Positions 24,190 through 33,093 of a stretch of 50,620 nucleotides of DNA are shown here, piece after piece. The notes below the pieces were generated by a model. It was given only the letters and a program-made list of their open reading frames with translations. It had not been told where the DNA came from and ran no database searches. The stretch is from Myxococcales bacterium (lineage in GTDB: Bacteria; Myxococcota; Myxococcia; Myxococcales; JAKAPL01). The stretch covers positions 1 through 50,620 of the forward strand of contig JAKAPL010000025.1 in assembly GCA_021807105.1 (NCBI GenBank), read 5' to 3'. Position 1 is the stretch's first letter, and every line of letters starts with the position of its first letter. The translations under genes were made by a program, and so were the position numbers.

Positions 24190-24900
24190 ATGACTTGGAA
24201 AGACCTGCTGTTCGCCAGCGTTCTCACCCTGACGAGCACCGCGCTCGCCGCGGAGAACCGTCCCGCGGCGACCTCGGCCCCGGCAACGGCGCATGCCCGC
24301 CGTGCGGCTGCCACGGCTACGCCCACGAAGCTCCTGACCGCCCACGCCAACCGGGTCGACGGCGCCGCCGCCTCGGTCACAACCGAAGGGCGCAAGATCG
24401 CGTTCGTCGCGCAAGCCAAGAAGGGCAAGTCCCTGTCCAAGGCCGGCCACGGCGGCACCGCCGACTCGGCCGCGGCCTCCGCGAACGGTCGCGGCAACCG
24501 GATCGACGGCAGCGTCGCGTCAGCCACGACTGAGGGACGGAAGATCGCCTTCGTCGCGCAGGCCAAGAAGGGCAAGTCGTTGTCCAAGGCCGGCCATGGC
24601 GGCGGGGACAAGGACTCCGCCTCGGCGCCCGCGACCGGACACCACGCCGCCGCGGTCGAGCAGATCGGCTCGAACAACCGTGAGGCGCAGGTCGTCGCGC
24701 AGGCCGCCAAGGCAAAGGCCGAGCACAACGCCAACGGCCGCCCGAGCAACGAAGACGTGAACACCCACGGATCGTTCCGGAGCGGATTAAGCGGCGCGAT
24801 GCACCTCTCGCAGGGCAGCCGTTCCTTCGGCGGGATGCTCCAGCGACTCTCCCCCCGCGAGCGGGCGACCCACTGCACGCACGGCGGCGGCTGCATGTAG
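24190..24900 (+). CDS. Small secreted protein with internal duplication, unknown function
   Basis: I do not recognise this 236-residue protein. It has a cleavable signal (ending TSTALAAEN). Two near-identical copies of about 38 residues follow, each containing EGRKIAFVAQAKKGKSLSKA and ending in GHGG. The mature part is Lys/Ala/His-rich, and the C-terminus is Gly/Ser/His-rich, ending CTHGGGCM. GAGGAGG lies 5 nt before the ATG. A strong terminator follows. A periplasmic or surface role, possibly polyanion- or metal-binding, is only a guess from composition. Confidence 0.7.
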   Translation: MTWKDLLFASVLTLTSTALAAENRPAATSAPATAHARRAAATATPTKLLTAHANRVDGAAASVTTEGRKIAFVAQAKKGKSLSKAGHGGTADSAAASANGRGNRIDGSVASATTEGRKIAFVAQAKKGKSLSKAGHGGGDKDSASAPATGHHAAAVEQIGSNNREAQVVAQAAKAKAEHNANGRPSNEDVNTHGSFRSGLSGAMHLSQGSRSFGGMLQRLSPRERATHCTHGGGCM

Positions 24901-24936
24901 TTGCGGGCCTCCGTCCGTCTCTCGGCAGTTCTCCGG

Positions 24937-24970
24937 CCCGCCCCGTTCGAGGCTTCGCGAACGGGGCGGG
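24937..24970. terminator. Strong bidirectional hairpin terminator
   Basis: CCCGCCCCGTTCG (24937-24949) pairs perfectly with CGAACGGGGCGGG (24958-24970) around an 8-nt loop, followed by TCGTCTTGTT on the plus strand. It lies between the plus gene ending at 24900 and the minus frame ending at 24986, so it could serve both. Confidence 0.75.
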
Positions 24971-24985
24971 TCGTCTTGTTCGTCC

Positions 24986-25311
24986 TCAACGAGGATCGGG
25001 ACGTCGACGGACTCGCTCCACCGCGCTCTGCACGTCTCCCACGCGGCGCATCCTCGTCAGCAGGACGAGCTGCACGAACGGGTACAACGCGCCCTCCCGC
25101 GGCCCGGGCTCCAGCCCCTCCAGATCTCGCGGATGGACTCGAAGAACTCATCGAAGAAGGCGGCGGTCCCGAGCGCGTAGATCCTCCCCACCGCACGCTC
25201 TCGGTGTAACGCCTCAGCCACCTGCCCGTCGTCCCGCGTCGCCGTCTGCCCGCCCGACAGATCCGCCAGCCGCCTCGTCCGATCCTCCTTCCTCGCACTT
25301 TCCCGCGGCAC
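24986..25311 (-). pseudogene. Frameshifted small gene, unknown family
   Basis: Read from the GTG at 25311, the minus strand encodes a plausible soluble helical protein up to FFESIREIWRG. The frame then runs to an early stop. Adding one G to the GGGG run at 25115-25118 restores a protein-like continuation, LEPGPREGALYPFVQLVLLT and on, to a TGA at 24988-24986, just before the shared terminator. The whole would be about 108 residues. Either this is a pseudogene or the assembly lost one G in a homopolymer. I do not recognise the family. Confidence 0.5.
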
Positions 25312-25536
25312 GTCACCGGGGCTGCGCGTCGCCCGGTTTTGTGTTCGGCGATTTTCGCGCCCTCGCCCCGCTATGCTCCCTCCGACCACCGCAGGCCGCC
25401 CCGGCCTGCTCCGAATCTCCATTTCCCCTTGCGGTCGGGGCCGTTTGGGCGTAGGACAACCGGTCAACGGCCGGTTCGGCCAGGAGCCAAACGATCCGCG
25501 GGGCGTCGTTCGCCTCGCCATTGAAGGAGAACGCAC
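25312..25536. other. Upstream region of the cupredoxin-like gene
   Basis: A -10-like TATGCT lies at 25372-25377, about 160 nt before the start codon, without a clear -35. AAGGAG precedes the ATG at 25537. No other feature is recognised. Confidence 0.3.
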
Positions 25537-26358
25537 ATGGTCTCGTCCAGGACGTGGATGAAGAGGGTGGTCATGGGGCTCGCGGCGGGGGCGATCGGCC
25601 TTACCGCTTGCACCAAGGAAGAGGCGCCGCCGGCGCCCGCCCCACAGCCGGCCGCAGCCAAGCCCGCCCCCACCGCGACACCTTCTCCCGCCGCGGCGCC
25701 GGCCGGAGGAACCTATACCGAGACCACCGTCACAAACGGGGGAACGATCGCGGGGACGGTCGCCCTGACGGGCAGCGCGCCCAAGCTGGAGCCGCAGACG
25801 CGTAACAAGGACCCGAAGGTCTGCGGAACCACCGGGCCGAACGAGACGTTGCTCGTGGGCGCGGGTGGAGGCGTGCAGAACGCCATCGTGTGGCTCACCG
25901 ACATCCACTCGGGCAAGAAGCTCGTCCCGGCGACGAGCACGCTCAACCAGACCAAGTGCGGGTTCTCTCCGCACGTCCAGGCGCTGCCGGTGGGCAGCAG
26001 CCTCACCGTGATCAACAGCGATCCCGTCCTGCACAACGTCCACGCCTCGCTCGGCGCGACCACGGTGTTCAACTACGCGATGCCCATCGTCAACCAGAAG
26101 ATCCCGACGAAGCTCACCAAGGCGGGCATCGTTCGGCTCAAGTGCGATGTCCACGGCTGGATGAACGGCGCGATCGGGGTGATGCCGAACCCGTATTTCG
26201 CGGTCACCGGGGCAGATGGGTCGTTCACCATCGCCGACGTCCCGCCGGGGACGTACACGGTCCACGCGTGGCACGAGACGCTGGGCGACCGCGACACCCA
26301 GGTGACGGTTCCAGCAGGTGGCAAGGCCCAGGCAGACCTGAAGTACGCGGTGAAGTAG
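25537..26358 (+). CDS. Cupredoxin-like lipoprotein
   Basis: The 273-residue protein has a lipoprotein signal (AIGLTACTKEE) and an Ala/Pro-rich spacer. A plastocyanin-like domain follows, with the probable copper ligands in SDPVLHNVHA and LKCDVHGWMNG (His, then Cys-x2-His-x2-Met). The last 45 residues (ADGSFTIADVPPGTYTVHAWHE) are a carboxypeptidase-regulatory-like beta sandwich. It probably carries electrons or binds copper in the periplasm. AAGGAG precedes the ATG; an internal ATG at 25558 is also possible. It is convergent with the DUF5670 gene 17 bp away. Confidence 0.82.
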   Translation: MVSSRTWMKRVVMGLAAGAIGLTACTKEEAPPAPAPQPAAAKPAPTATPSPAAAPAGGTYTETTVTNGGTIAGTVALTGSAPKLEPQTRNKDPKVCGTTGPNETLLVGAGGGVQNAIVWLTDIHSGKKLVPATSTLNQTKCGFSPHVQALPVGSSLTVINSDPVLHNVHASLGATTVFNYAMPIVNQKIPTKLTKAGIVRLKCDVHGWMNGAIGVMPNPYFAVTGADGSFTIADVPPGTYTVHAWHETLGDRDTQVTVPAGGKAQADLKYAVK

Positions 26359-26375
26359 TCCAGCCTCTTCCCGTG

Positions 26376-26558
26376 CTAGCGCGCCCGCCCAGTGCGGGCA
26401 CCGGGAACACGGGCCCTCGCCGCCGCGAGCAGCAGCGCGAACGTCGCGCTGACGGCCGCGGCGGCGAGCAGCAGATGGAGCCAGGGGCCGAGCGGGGCCC
26501 CGCTGGCGATCCCGAGCGACCAGAGCGTCGCGAGGATGATGGCGAGAGTCCAGAGCAC
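26376..26558 (-). CDS. Small membrane protein, DUF5670/lmo0937-like
   Basis: Starting at the GTG at 26558, the 60-residue product reads MLWTLAIILATLWSLGIASG, then a second hydrophobic segment and a basic tail. This matches the short two-helix lmo0937-type family, whose members begin with MLWTI and whose function is unknown. A longer frame extends upstream without family similarity, so the GTG is preferred although no good ribosome-binding site is visible. Confidence 0.65.
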   Translation of the reverse strand: MLWTLAIILATLWSLGIASGAPLGPWLHLLLAAAAVSATFALLLAAARARVPGARTGRAR

Positions 26559-26770
26559 TTCGCGCAAGGTGGGGCCGCGCGAGCACGGGAGGCAAGGGGC
26601 GAGGCCAGGGGGGTAGTACACCTTCCCACCAGCCGGGCATAGCCAGACGTTTGCGATCGCGGCCGAGGAGGGGTGCGCGGGTTGGCGCCTGGGCGTTCGC
26701 GAAGAAGCCTCTCGGGGAATCAGCGGTTGCAGCGCGAGGCTCGCTCTGGTCTCGGAGGAGGGAACGAGCA
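26559..26770. other. Intergenic region without recognised feature
   Basis: Lies between the DUF5670 gene and mobile-element copy 3. A minus-strand frame is open here but its translation looks random. Confidence 0.35.
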
Positions 26771-26775
26771 CTCAC

Positions 26776-26948
26776 CCCGTCTTATTCACGGTCCGGCTGC
26801 TGCGGCGTCCGATCCCGCTCCTGCGAAGGGCGTGCTCGCTCCTTCCTCCTGCGGCGTGCTTCAGCACGCCTCGTCGGTCGTCGCTGCGCTTGCCCTTCTC
26901 GGCTGCGGTCTCGAACGCCTCGCTACGCCGGACCGTGAATAAGACGGG
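26776..26948 (+). mobile_element. MITE-like element, copy 3 (shortest)
   Basis: This 173-bp copy has the same 17-bp terminal inverted repeats (26776-26792 and 26932-26948) and perfect 5-bp direct flanks, CTCAC at 26771-26775 and 26949-26953. It lacks the C-run/G-run module of copies 1 and 2 but has a perfect central hairpin, GGCGTGC-TTCA-GCACGCC. It lies upstream of rpoH. Confidence 0.85.
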
Positions 26949-26953
26949 CTCAC

Positions 26954-27156
26954 CGCTTCGTTGCGCCGCTTGCACGTCTCGTTACAACGCCTTGCCGCGG
27001 GAGAAACGGGCGAACGGCCGGTTGTCCGCAGGGCCCGACGTACCGCCCCGGGATCCGCTGTGGAGGGGTGTTGAGAACGGCGCCCTGGCCGGCTCCCTTT
27101 CCGGGCCCCGGGATTGCGTAGGCAACTCGCCATCCCACGGAGCTTGAGGAGGCGGC
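26954..27156. other. Region between MITE copy 3 and the rpoH leader
   Basis: No convincing promoter or RNA structure is recognised. The rpoH promoter presumably lies here or inside the element. Confidence 0.3.
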
Positions 27157-27201
27157 ATGGGGAACAAGAGGAACGAAGCCACTCGCGTCGCCTCCCGGTA
27201 G
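27157..27201 (+). CDS. Candidate 14-residue upstream ORF of rpoH
   Basis: A short frame encoding [14 protein letters not shown] is preceded by a strong GAGGAGG ribosome-binding site with good spacing. It ends with TAG 130 nt before the rpoH start. It may be a regulatory leader peptide or chance; it has no recognisable family. Confidence 0.35.
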   Translation: MGNKRNEATRVASR

Positions 27202-27331
27202 CCCGTTGGCCAGGCGGCCGGCCCTTGCCCCCGGATGGGACGGCCGCCAGTTTCAACCAGGTCTCGAGCAATGGGGGAATGAGATGCGGGCGAACGGACG
27301 TATCAGCACTCGAAAGGATCATGGAGGTAAA

Positions 27332-28252
27332 ATGCAAGCGTCGCTCTCGAGGTCATCTTCTTCCGGAACGCTGGCCGTCTACTTGACGGAAATCAACCGC
27401 TTCCCCTTGCTCAGCCAGGACGAAGAGCGGCGGCTCGCCCGCATCTACCGGCGGAGCAATGATCCGCCCGCGGCCCAGCAGCTCGTCACGAGCAACCTGC
27501 GGTTCGTGGTCAAGGTCGCCTACGAATACCGCTCGTACGGATTGCGGATGGCCGACCTCGTCCAAGAGGGCAACATCGGCCTGATGAAGGCCGTCGAGAA
27601 ATTCGATCCCGAGAAGGGCATCCGGCTGATCTCGTACGCGGTCTGGTGGATCCGCGCGTACATCCAGAACTACATCCTGCGATCCTGGTCGCTGGTGAAG
27701 CTCGGAACGACGCAGGCCCAGCGCAAGCTCTTCTTCTCCCTCGCCCGGACCAAGCGGGAGCTGTCGAAGCTCGCGGTCGAGGAGGAGGAATCGCCGAGCG
27801 CCCAACGCATCGCCCGCCGCCTGCGGGTCAAGCCGGACGAGGTCCTGGAGATGGAGCGGCGGATGGAGGGGCGTGACTTGTCGCTCGACGCGCCGATGGG
27901 TGAGGACGGCGGCAGCAGCCACGTGGACTTCGTCGTCTCGCGGTCGGCCGGGCAGGAGGAGCGGTTCGCCCAGGCCGAGGAGCGGGCCCTGGTCAACCGG
28001 CGCGTGGAGGAAGCGCTCCTGAGACTCGACGAGCGGGAGCGGTTCATCATCGAGCGGCGGGTGATGAGCGACCGGCCCATGACCTTCAAGGAGTTGGGCG
28101 CCCACTTCGGCTTTTCGCGCGAGCGCGCGCGGCAGCTCGAGATCCGCGCGAAGGAGAAGCTCAAGTACGAGTTGGGGCAACTCGTGACCGAGGTCGAGCT
28201 GCCCGCGGCCCCCGTGCCATCCCTGGCCGCCGAGGAGGCGCAGGTCAGCTAG
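27332..28252 (+). CDS. rpoH: RNA polymerase sigma-32 family factor RpoH
   Basis: The 306-residue sigma-70-family factor has region 2 ([57 protein letters not shown]). The RpoH-box-like [15 protein letters not shown] separates heat-shock sigma factors from housekeeping ones. Region 4 has [15 protein letters not shown]. The ATG at 27332 follows GGAGG by 4 nt; longer in-frame starts upstream look untranslated. Its TAG stop overlaps the stop of the convergent radical SAM gene in the palindrome CTAG. Confidence 0.9.
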   Translation: MQASLSRSSSSGTLAVYLTEINRFPLLSQDEERRLARIYRRSNDPPAAQQLVTSNLRFVVKVAYEYRSYGLRMADLVQEGNIGLMKAVEKFDPEKGIRLISYAVWWIRAYIQNYILRSWSLVKLGTTQAQRKLFFSLARTKRELSKLAVEEEESPSAQRIARRLRVKPDEVLEMERRMEGRDLSLDAPMGEDGGSSHVDFVVSRSAGQEERFAQAEERALVNRRVEEALLRLDERERFIIERRVMSDRPMTFKELGAHFGFSRERARQLEIRAKEKLKYELGQLVTEVELPAAPVPSLAAEEAQVS

Positions 28253-29529
28253 CGTTCATTCAGGGCGCGGGCGAAGTTCCCGATCGAGAGCCACGGGGCC
28301 CGCTGGCGCAGCCGGCGCGCCATCTCCGGGAGGCCGAGCGGCTCGCCGCCCGCCCCCCGGCCGCGCGCGATCGCGACGTAGGCGGCCGGATCGATCGCCA
28401 GCGAGCGCGTCTGGAGCTGATCGACGCGCCGGCGCGCGATGAGATCGGCGAGCGCCTCGACCTCCCCCTCCCGGTCGGTCACCCCGGGGAACGTGAGGAG
28501 GTTCAGGGCGACGTAGACTCCGCGCGCGCGCGCGAACTGGATGGAGCGCACCACGTCGGAGAAGGAGTAGGAGCGGGGTGAGTAGTACGCTTCGTAGAGT
28601 CGCGGGTCGGCGGAGTTCAGGCTGATCCGCACGGCGTCGAGGCCGGCGTGAAGCAACCGATCGAGGGCATCGGGCAGACTCCCGTTGGTGTTCAGGTTGA
28701 TGGAACCGCGCGGGGTCGCCCCGCGCATCTCCCCGATGGCTCGCTCGATCGTGTCCGCCGCGCACAGCGGCTCGCCTTCGCAGCCCTGGCCGAAGCTCAC
28801 CATGACCCGACCCGTGGCGCGGGCGAGATGCCGGCCACCGATCTCCGCCAACTCCTGCCAGGCCGCCTTCTGCCCGATCCTCGGCTGGGATGCCGGCGCT
28901 CCTCCTTCCGGCTGGTCGGAGAGGCACCCGGCGCAGCGGGCGTTGCAGGCGTTGCTCGCGGGCAGCGCCCCCTCGTCGCGCCCGTAGAAGAGGTTCTGCG
29001 CCGTGAAGCACCGGTGGCGCAGGGCGCAGGTCGATAGCTGCCGGAGCAGCCGGCTGCCGGGATCTCCCGCGAGCCGCGCCTCGACGAGCCCGGGCAACTC
29101 GGGACCGGAGAAGCGCGCCGGGTCCCAGTGGCGGCGCCGGTCCGTCCGGAGGGCCGCGACGACGAATGATCCACCGGACCAGCCGGCCGCCGTGTACGCC
29201 CATTGCGGGAGCACCGGCGCGCTGGGGAGGCGATCGCCAGCGGGTAGGGCGGCCCGCGTCCAGCCAGGCGGGAGGACCGCGCCGACGGCGTGCGGCCGGA
29301 AGCGGCGGCCGCTGACGCGTAGCTCCTCCACGACGACGAAGCGGCGGCCTCCGGGATCGAAGCCGACTGGCCGCCAGCCCCGCAGGGTGGCCAGCGTCGC
29401 GCCCGCCGGCAGCGGCGCGAGCGGGCGCTCGATGCGCCGCCACGCGTCGCCCCACGCCACGGCCGCCTCGAGCGCGGGATGATCGAAGACCCGTCCGGCG
29501 TCGTCGGCACAGAGAAGGCGAGAGCGCAT
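28249..29529 (-). CDS. Radical SAM protein
   Basis: The 426-residue protein has the [4Fe-4S]-binding CxxxCxxC motif in [10 protein letters not shown] (about residue 190). An SAM-binding barrel follows ([51 protein letters not shown]). The N-terminal 170 residues are a separate, unrecognised domain. The reaction is unknown. The ATG at 29529 is 67 bp from the divergent ald start. The 3' end overlaps rpoH by 4 nt. Confidence 0.85.
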   Translation of the reverse strand: MRSRLLCADDAGRVFDHPALEAAVAWGDAWRRIERPLAPLPAGATLATLRGWRPVGFDPGGRRFVVVEELRVSGRRFRPHAVGAVLPPGWTRAALPAGDRLPSAPVLPQWAYTAAGWSGGSFVVAALRTDRRRHWDPARFSGPELPGLVEARLAGDPGSRLLRQLSTCALRHRCFTAQNLFYGRDEGALPASNACNARCAGCLSDQPEGGAPASQPRIGQKAAWQELAEIGGRHLARATGRVMVSFGQGCEGEPLCAADTIERAIGEMRGATPRGSINLNTNGSLPDALDRLLHAGLDAVRISLNSADPRLYEAYYSPRSYSFSDVVRSIQFARARGVYVALNLLTFPGVTDREGEVEALADLIARRRVDQLQTRSLAIDPAAYVAIARGRGAGGEPLGLPEMARRLRQRAPWLSIGNFARALNER

Positions 29530-29536
29530 CGAGTGG

Positions 29537-29566
29537 TTGAAAGGGGGCCAGGCGTGGTGCTACGGT
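29537..29566 (+). promoter_or_regulatory. Candidate ald promoter
   Basis: TTGAAA (29537-29542) and TACGGT (29561-29566) are 18 bp apart, giving a leader of about 25 nt with AAGGAGG before the ATG. Confidence 0.45.
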
Positions 29567-29596
29567 CCGCCACCCTCGAGAAGAAGGAGGTACGCC

Positions 29597-30763
29597 ATGA
29601 TTGTCGGAATTCCCAAGGAGATCAAGACGCGCGAGTACCGGGTGGGAATCGTCCCCGCGGGCGTCCGCACCCTCACCGCGCATGGCCACCAGGTCGTCGT
29701 CGAGCACGACGCGGGCGCCGGAGCGGGGATCGGCGATCCGGAGTTCCAGAAAGCGGGCGCCCAGATCGCACGCGACCCCACCGAGATCTGGGGGCGGGCG
29801 GACATGATCGTCAAGGTGAAGGAGCCGCTGCCGCCCGAGTACGAGTCGATTCGCGACGGCCAGATCATCTACACCTACTTCCACCTGGCCGCCGCTCCCG
29901 ACCTCGCCGCCGTCCTGCTTACCAAGAAGGTCGCGGCCGTCGCCTACGAGACCATCCAGACCGCGGACGGCACCCTGCCCCTGCTCAAGCCGATGAGCGA
30001 GGTCGCCGGGAAGATGGCCCTCCAGGTCGGGGCGGCGTGCCTGGAGAAAGAGCACGGCGGCAAGGGCGTGCTGCTCGGGGGCGTTCCCGGCGTGAGGAGG
30101 GGACGCGTCGCCATCCTGGGTGCCGGCGTCGTCGGAACGAACGCAGCCAAGATCGCGGTCGGGTTGGGCGCCGAGGTCTCGGTGCTGGACATCAACCTCG
30201 ACCGGCTCGGCTACCTCGACGACGTGTTCCTCGGCCGGGTCACCACCCTGTTCTCCGACACCGCCCAGATCGAGCGGGCCGTCGGCGACGCCGATCTCGT
30301 GGTGGGGGCGGTGCTCATCCCCGGCGCGCGGGCTCCGACGCTCGTGCCGGAGGCGCTGATCGCCGAGATGGGAGAAGGATCGGTCGTCGTGGACGTCGCC
30401 GTCGACCAGGGGGGCTGCATCGAGACCTGCCGGGCGACGACCCACGACAACCCGACCTACGTGAAGCATGGCGTCGTCCACTACTGCGTCGCGAACATGC
30501 CGGGGGCGGTGGCCGAGACCTCGACCTTTGCCCTCACGAACACGACCATCCCTTACGCAGTCCGGATCGCCGACCAGGGCTTGGCCGCGGCCGTCGCCGG
30601 GAGCCCGCCGCTCGCGCTGGGCGTCAACCTGTACGGCGGAAAGGTGACGCACGCCGCGGTGGCTCGCGCGCTCGACCGGCCCTACACGCCGCTCTCGGAG
30701 GCCCTGGCGCACGACCCCGGCCGCGAGAACGAAGCGCCGCGCCCGGCCGCCCGCCAGGCGTGA
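29597..30763 (+). CDS. ald: Alanine dehydrogenase
   Basis: NAD-dependent L-alanine dehydrogenase interconverts alanine with pyruvate and ammonium. At 388 residues it has the full family length. The catalytic Lys75 (MIVKVKEP) and His96 (YTYFHLAA) are present at the expected positions, as is the NAD-binding glycine motif [17 protein letters not shown]. The C-terminal [20 protein letters not shown] is also typical. AAGGAGG precedes the ATG. The gene appears monocistronic; a hairpin follows. Confidence 0.96.
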   Translation: MIVGIPKEIKTREYRVGIVPAGVRTLTAHGHQVVVEHDAGAGAGIGDPEFQKAGAQIARDPTEIWGRADMIVKVKEPLPPEYESIRDGQIIYTYFHLAAAPDLAAVLLTKKVAAVAYETIQTADGTLPLLKPMSEVAGKMALQVGAACLEKEHGGKGVLLGGVPGVRRGRVAILGAGVVGTNAAKIAVGLGAEVSVLDINLDRLGYLDDVFLGRVTTLFSDTAQIERAVGDADLVVGAVLIPGARAPTLVPEALIAEMGEGSVVVDVAVDQGGCIETCRATTHDNPTYVKHGVVHYCVANMPGAVAETSTFALTNTTIPYAVRIADQGLAAAVAGSPPLALGVNLYGGKVTHAAVARALDRPYTPLSEALAHDPGRENEAPRPAARQA

Positions 30764-30777
30764 TCGCCCACCCGGGA

Positions 30778-30832
30778 GCCCTCGCCGGCGAGCCGCTCCC
30801 CAGCCCGCCGTCCGAGGAATGGGAGCGAGGGC
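30778..30832 (+). terminator. Hairpin region after ald
   Basis: GCCCTCGC (30778-30785) can pair with GCGAGGGC (30825-30832), or CGCTCCC (30794-30800) with GGGAGCG (30821-30827). The two pairings exclude each other, and there is no T-run. Confidence 0.3.
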
Positions 30833-30912
30833 CAGCCTGTTAGAAGGGGTGGAAGGTGTTACATTAGCCTCAGCGGCGGCCGGCGGAAGGGCGGCGGCGT
30901 GAAGGAGTGAGA

Positions 30913-31560
30913 GTGTTCGACTTGAGGCAGAGCGACGACACCCGGCGGGAGTTCGAGGAGCTCGCGCTCCGCCATGTCGATCCGCTGTTTTCAGCGGCCC
31001 TGCGCCTGACCCGAAACGAGCGGGACGCCGAGGACCTGGTCCAGGACACCTACCTCCGGGCCTTCCGATTCTTCGACCGCTTCGAGCGCGGGACGAACAT
31101 CAAGGCGTGGCTCTTCAAGATCCTGACGAACACGTTCATCAACCGCTACCGCCGACGCGTGAAGGAACGCAGCGTCGTGGAGGGCAGCGAGCGCGAGGCC
31201 GTCCACGAACGGTTCATGTCCCGCGACACGACCGACTACGCGCAGAACCCCGAACAGTATCTCTTCGACCGGCTACTCTCGGACGACGTGCTCGCGGCCA
31301 TCGACGAGCTGCCGATCGACTTTCGCCTCGCCGTTGTCCTCGCCGACCTGCAGGACTTCTCCTACAAGGAGATCGCCGAGGTGCTCGGCTGTCCGGTGGG
31401 GACGGTGATGTCGAGGCTGTACCGGGGGCGGCGCCTCCTGCAGAAGAGCCTCGGCACGTATGCCCAGCAGTCGGGCATCGTGCCGGAGCACCCCGCCACG
31501 GACGCTCCCGCCGATCTGACCGCGTACCGGCGCCGTCGGTCTGGCACCGGTAATCACTAG
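30913..31560 (+). CDS. ECF RNA polymerase sigma factor
   Basis: This 215-residue RpoE-like factor has region 2 ([40 protein letters not shown]) and region 4 ([32 protein letters not shown]). The GTG at 30913 is preferred because AAGGAG lies 5 nt upstream; a GTG at 30907 would overlap that site. A -10-like TACATT is at 30860-30865. It is followed at 12 nt by its likely anti-sigma factor. Confidence 0.9.
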   Translation: MFDLRQSDDTRREFEELALRHVDPLFSAALRLTRNERDAEDLVQDTYLRAFRFFDRFERGTNIKAWLFKILTNTFINRYRRRVKERSVVEGSEREAVHERFMSRDTTDYAQNPEQYLFDRLLSDDVLAAIDELPIDFRLAVVLADLQDFSYKEIAEVLGCPVGTVMSRLYRGRRLLQKSLGTYAQQSGIVPEHPATDAPADLTAYRRRRSGTGNH

Positions 31561-31572
31561 CTTGCCGTGACC

Positions 31573-32388
31573 ATGTCGTCGCTCCCGTTCGATCGTCCCT
31601 TCGGCTGCGGCGACGTCGAGCGTTTCGGCTTCGCCTACCTGGACGGCGAGTTCGAGCCGTCCGAGTGCTCCGCGATCGAGGCGCACCTCCACGAATGTCC
31701 GTCCTGCCGAGCCCAGATCGAGCGGGAGGCCGCGTTCCGGACCATGATCCGCTTGCACGCGCGGGGAGGACCAGGGGCTCCGGTCGCCCTGCGGCGGAGA
31801 ATCACCGCCGGGCTCGACGGCGTCGAGCGCGAGATGTCGAAGCAACGTTTGTCCGAGGTCGTCGGGCGGGGCTGGCCGCCGGTCGCCGTCGGCCTCGCGG
31901 CGGCCGCGAGCCTGGCGCTGGTCTTCAACCACGTCACCCTCCAGGGCACCGCCCCCTGGGTCGTCGCCGACGCCGTCCGGCTGCACAACCGGGCGCTGCC
32001 CCTCGAGGTCACCGGCGACCTGAGCCGGCTGATGCCGCTCTTCCAGCGCCACTTGAGCTTCGCGGTCCGTCCCCCCGTCTTCCCCGCCGCCGGGGTCGCG
32101 CTCGTGGGCGGACGGCTCTCCCACCTCGGGGCGCGGGACGCCGCCTATCTCGAGTACGGAGCAGGCCCGGGCCGCCGCATCTCGCTCTTCATCGTCTCCG
32201 ATCCGGAGCGCGACCTGCGGATCCGCGGGGCCCAGGTCCGCCGGATCGCCGACCGCGAGATCCTGCTGACGACCGTCCAGGGGTACAACGTGGCCGTCTG
32301 GCGGCGCAACGAGATCGTCTACTCGATGGTCAGCGACCTGGCGCGCTCCGAGACGCTGGCGCTCCTCAACGCGGCCCAGCCGCGCTAG
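31573..32388 (+). CDS. Zinc-binding anti-sigma factor, membrane-anchored
   Basis: The 271-residue protein starts with a ZAS-type zinc domain containing HxxxCxxC (HLHECPSC). A membrane segment is at about 105-120 (VAVGLAAAASLALVF) and a periplasmic C-terminal domain follows. It probably holds the upstream ECF factor inactive at the membrane until a signal releases it. The gene pair and 12-nt spacing support this. A GTG at 31567 is an alternative start. Confidence 0.85.
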   Translation: MSSLPFDRPFGCGDVERFGFAYLDGEFEPSECSAIEAHLHECPSCRAQIEREAAFRTMIRLHARGGPGAPVALRRRITAGLDGVEREMSKQRLSEVVGRGWPPVAVGLAAAASLALVFNHVTLQGTAPWVVADAVRLHNRALPLEVTGDLSRLMPLFQRHLSFAVRPPVFPAAGVALVGGRLSHLGARDAAYLEYGAGPGRRISLFIVSDPERDLRIRGAQVRRIADREILLTTVQGYNVAVWRRNEIVYSMVSDLARSETLALLNAAQPR

Positions 32389-32571
32389 CCCGCGGCCAGA
32401 CGCCGGCCGCCCCGATCCGTCCGTTGGATGATGGGCTGCCCCGCCTGGCGCGGCGGGATGCCCGACGTTCCCGGGGATCGCCGAGCGCTGCACGACCGGG
32501 TTCCCGGAACCGAGAGGAGGCCCGCCACGCCGCTCGGCGCTCGTGACCAGCCCTGCGCCTGCCCATCCCAG
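32389..32571. other. Intergenic region downstream of the anti-sigma gene
   Basis: GGTTCC-C-GGAACC forms a short perfect dyad near 32498. No gene or repeat family is recognised before hairpin-repeat copy B. Confidence 0.3.
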
Positions 32572-32747
32572 AAGGTTGGTGTCCCATACCTGCCGTCGCG
32601 AGAAAGCCGAGACCTAAGGCGAGACGGGCGCCCGCGGAGTGAAGAGCGGAGACGTACTCTACAGTACGCTGAGCAGCGAAGCGACGAGGCCGCCCGTCGC
32701 AGCGAAGGGTTCGGCCTTCGCAGCAGGCAGCCATGGGACGCCAGCCT
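32572..32747. repeat. Long-hairpin interspersed repeat, copy B
   Basis: Imperfectly complementary arms of about 55 bp (GGTTGGTGTCCCATACCTGC at the left; the complement of GGCTGGCGTCCCATGGCTGC at the right) enclose a centre with a perfect CGTACT-CTAC-AGTACG stem (32653-32668). The bases around that stem match copy A at 13853-14001, with stem bases changed on both sides so that pairing is kept. Confidence 0.65.
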
Positions 32748-32934
32748 CCCAGCGCCACGCGGGGGAGCTCCCCCAGTTCCAGGGGACGAGTCGTTAAAGC
32801 TTCACAGCACCCTCCCGCTCCCACGACCCGGAGGTTCCGCCGCCCTTCGACTCACGAGCGTCCCGACGCCTACGGCTTGCGTTCGACGTTCGGCTCGTCG
32901 CTCGCGAAGTGCTCGGGCTTCCCGCGAGACGCGA
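32748..32934. other. Spacer between hairpin-repeat copies B and C
   Basis: Contains a 14-bp palindrome, GGGGGAGCTCCCCC, at 32761-32774. No gene is recognised. Confidence 0.4.
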
Positions 32935-33028
32935 CCCTTGCCGGCGAGAAGGGTGCGGCTCCCCAGCTTCGCTCTTGGCCCCAGCAGTCGATGCGCGCTC
33001 ATCGACGGAGCAGGGGACGTCACCAGGG
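32935..33028. repeat. Long-hairpin interspersed repeat, copy C (short)
   Basis: The left arm (CCCTTGCCGGCGAGAAGGGT, then GGCTCCCCAGCTTCGCTCTT) is closely similar to copy A over about 60 bp. Its centre is a perfect GTCGATG/CATCGAC stem (32987-32993 and 33000-33006). It ends in CCAGGG directly before the TTGACA of the next promoter. Confidence 0.6.
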
Positions 33029-33029
33029 T

Positions 33030-33058
33030 TTGACACCCCGGGGGCACCCCTCTAGGAT
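33030..33058 (+). promoter_or_regulatory. Promoter of the FrzS-like gene
   Basis: A consensus TTGACA (33030-33035) and TAGGAT (33053-33058) are 17 bp apart. The leader to the ATG at 33094 is about 28 nt. Confidence 0.7.
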
Positions 33059-33093
33059 TTCATTGGATCGTCCGCCCTCTCCGTGGGGTCCCA

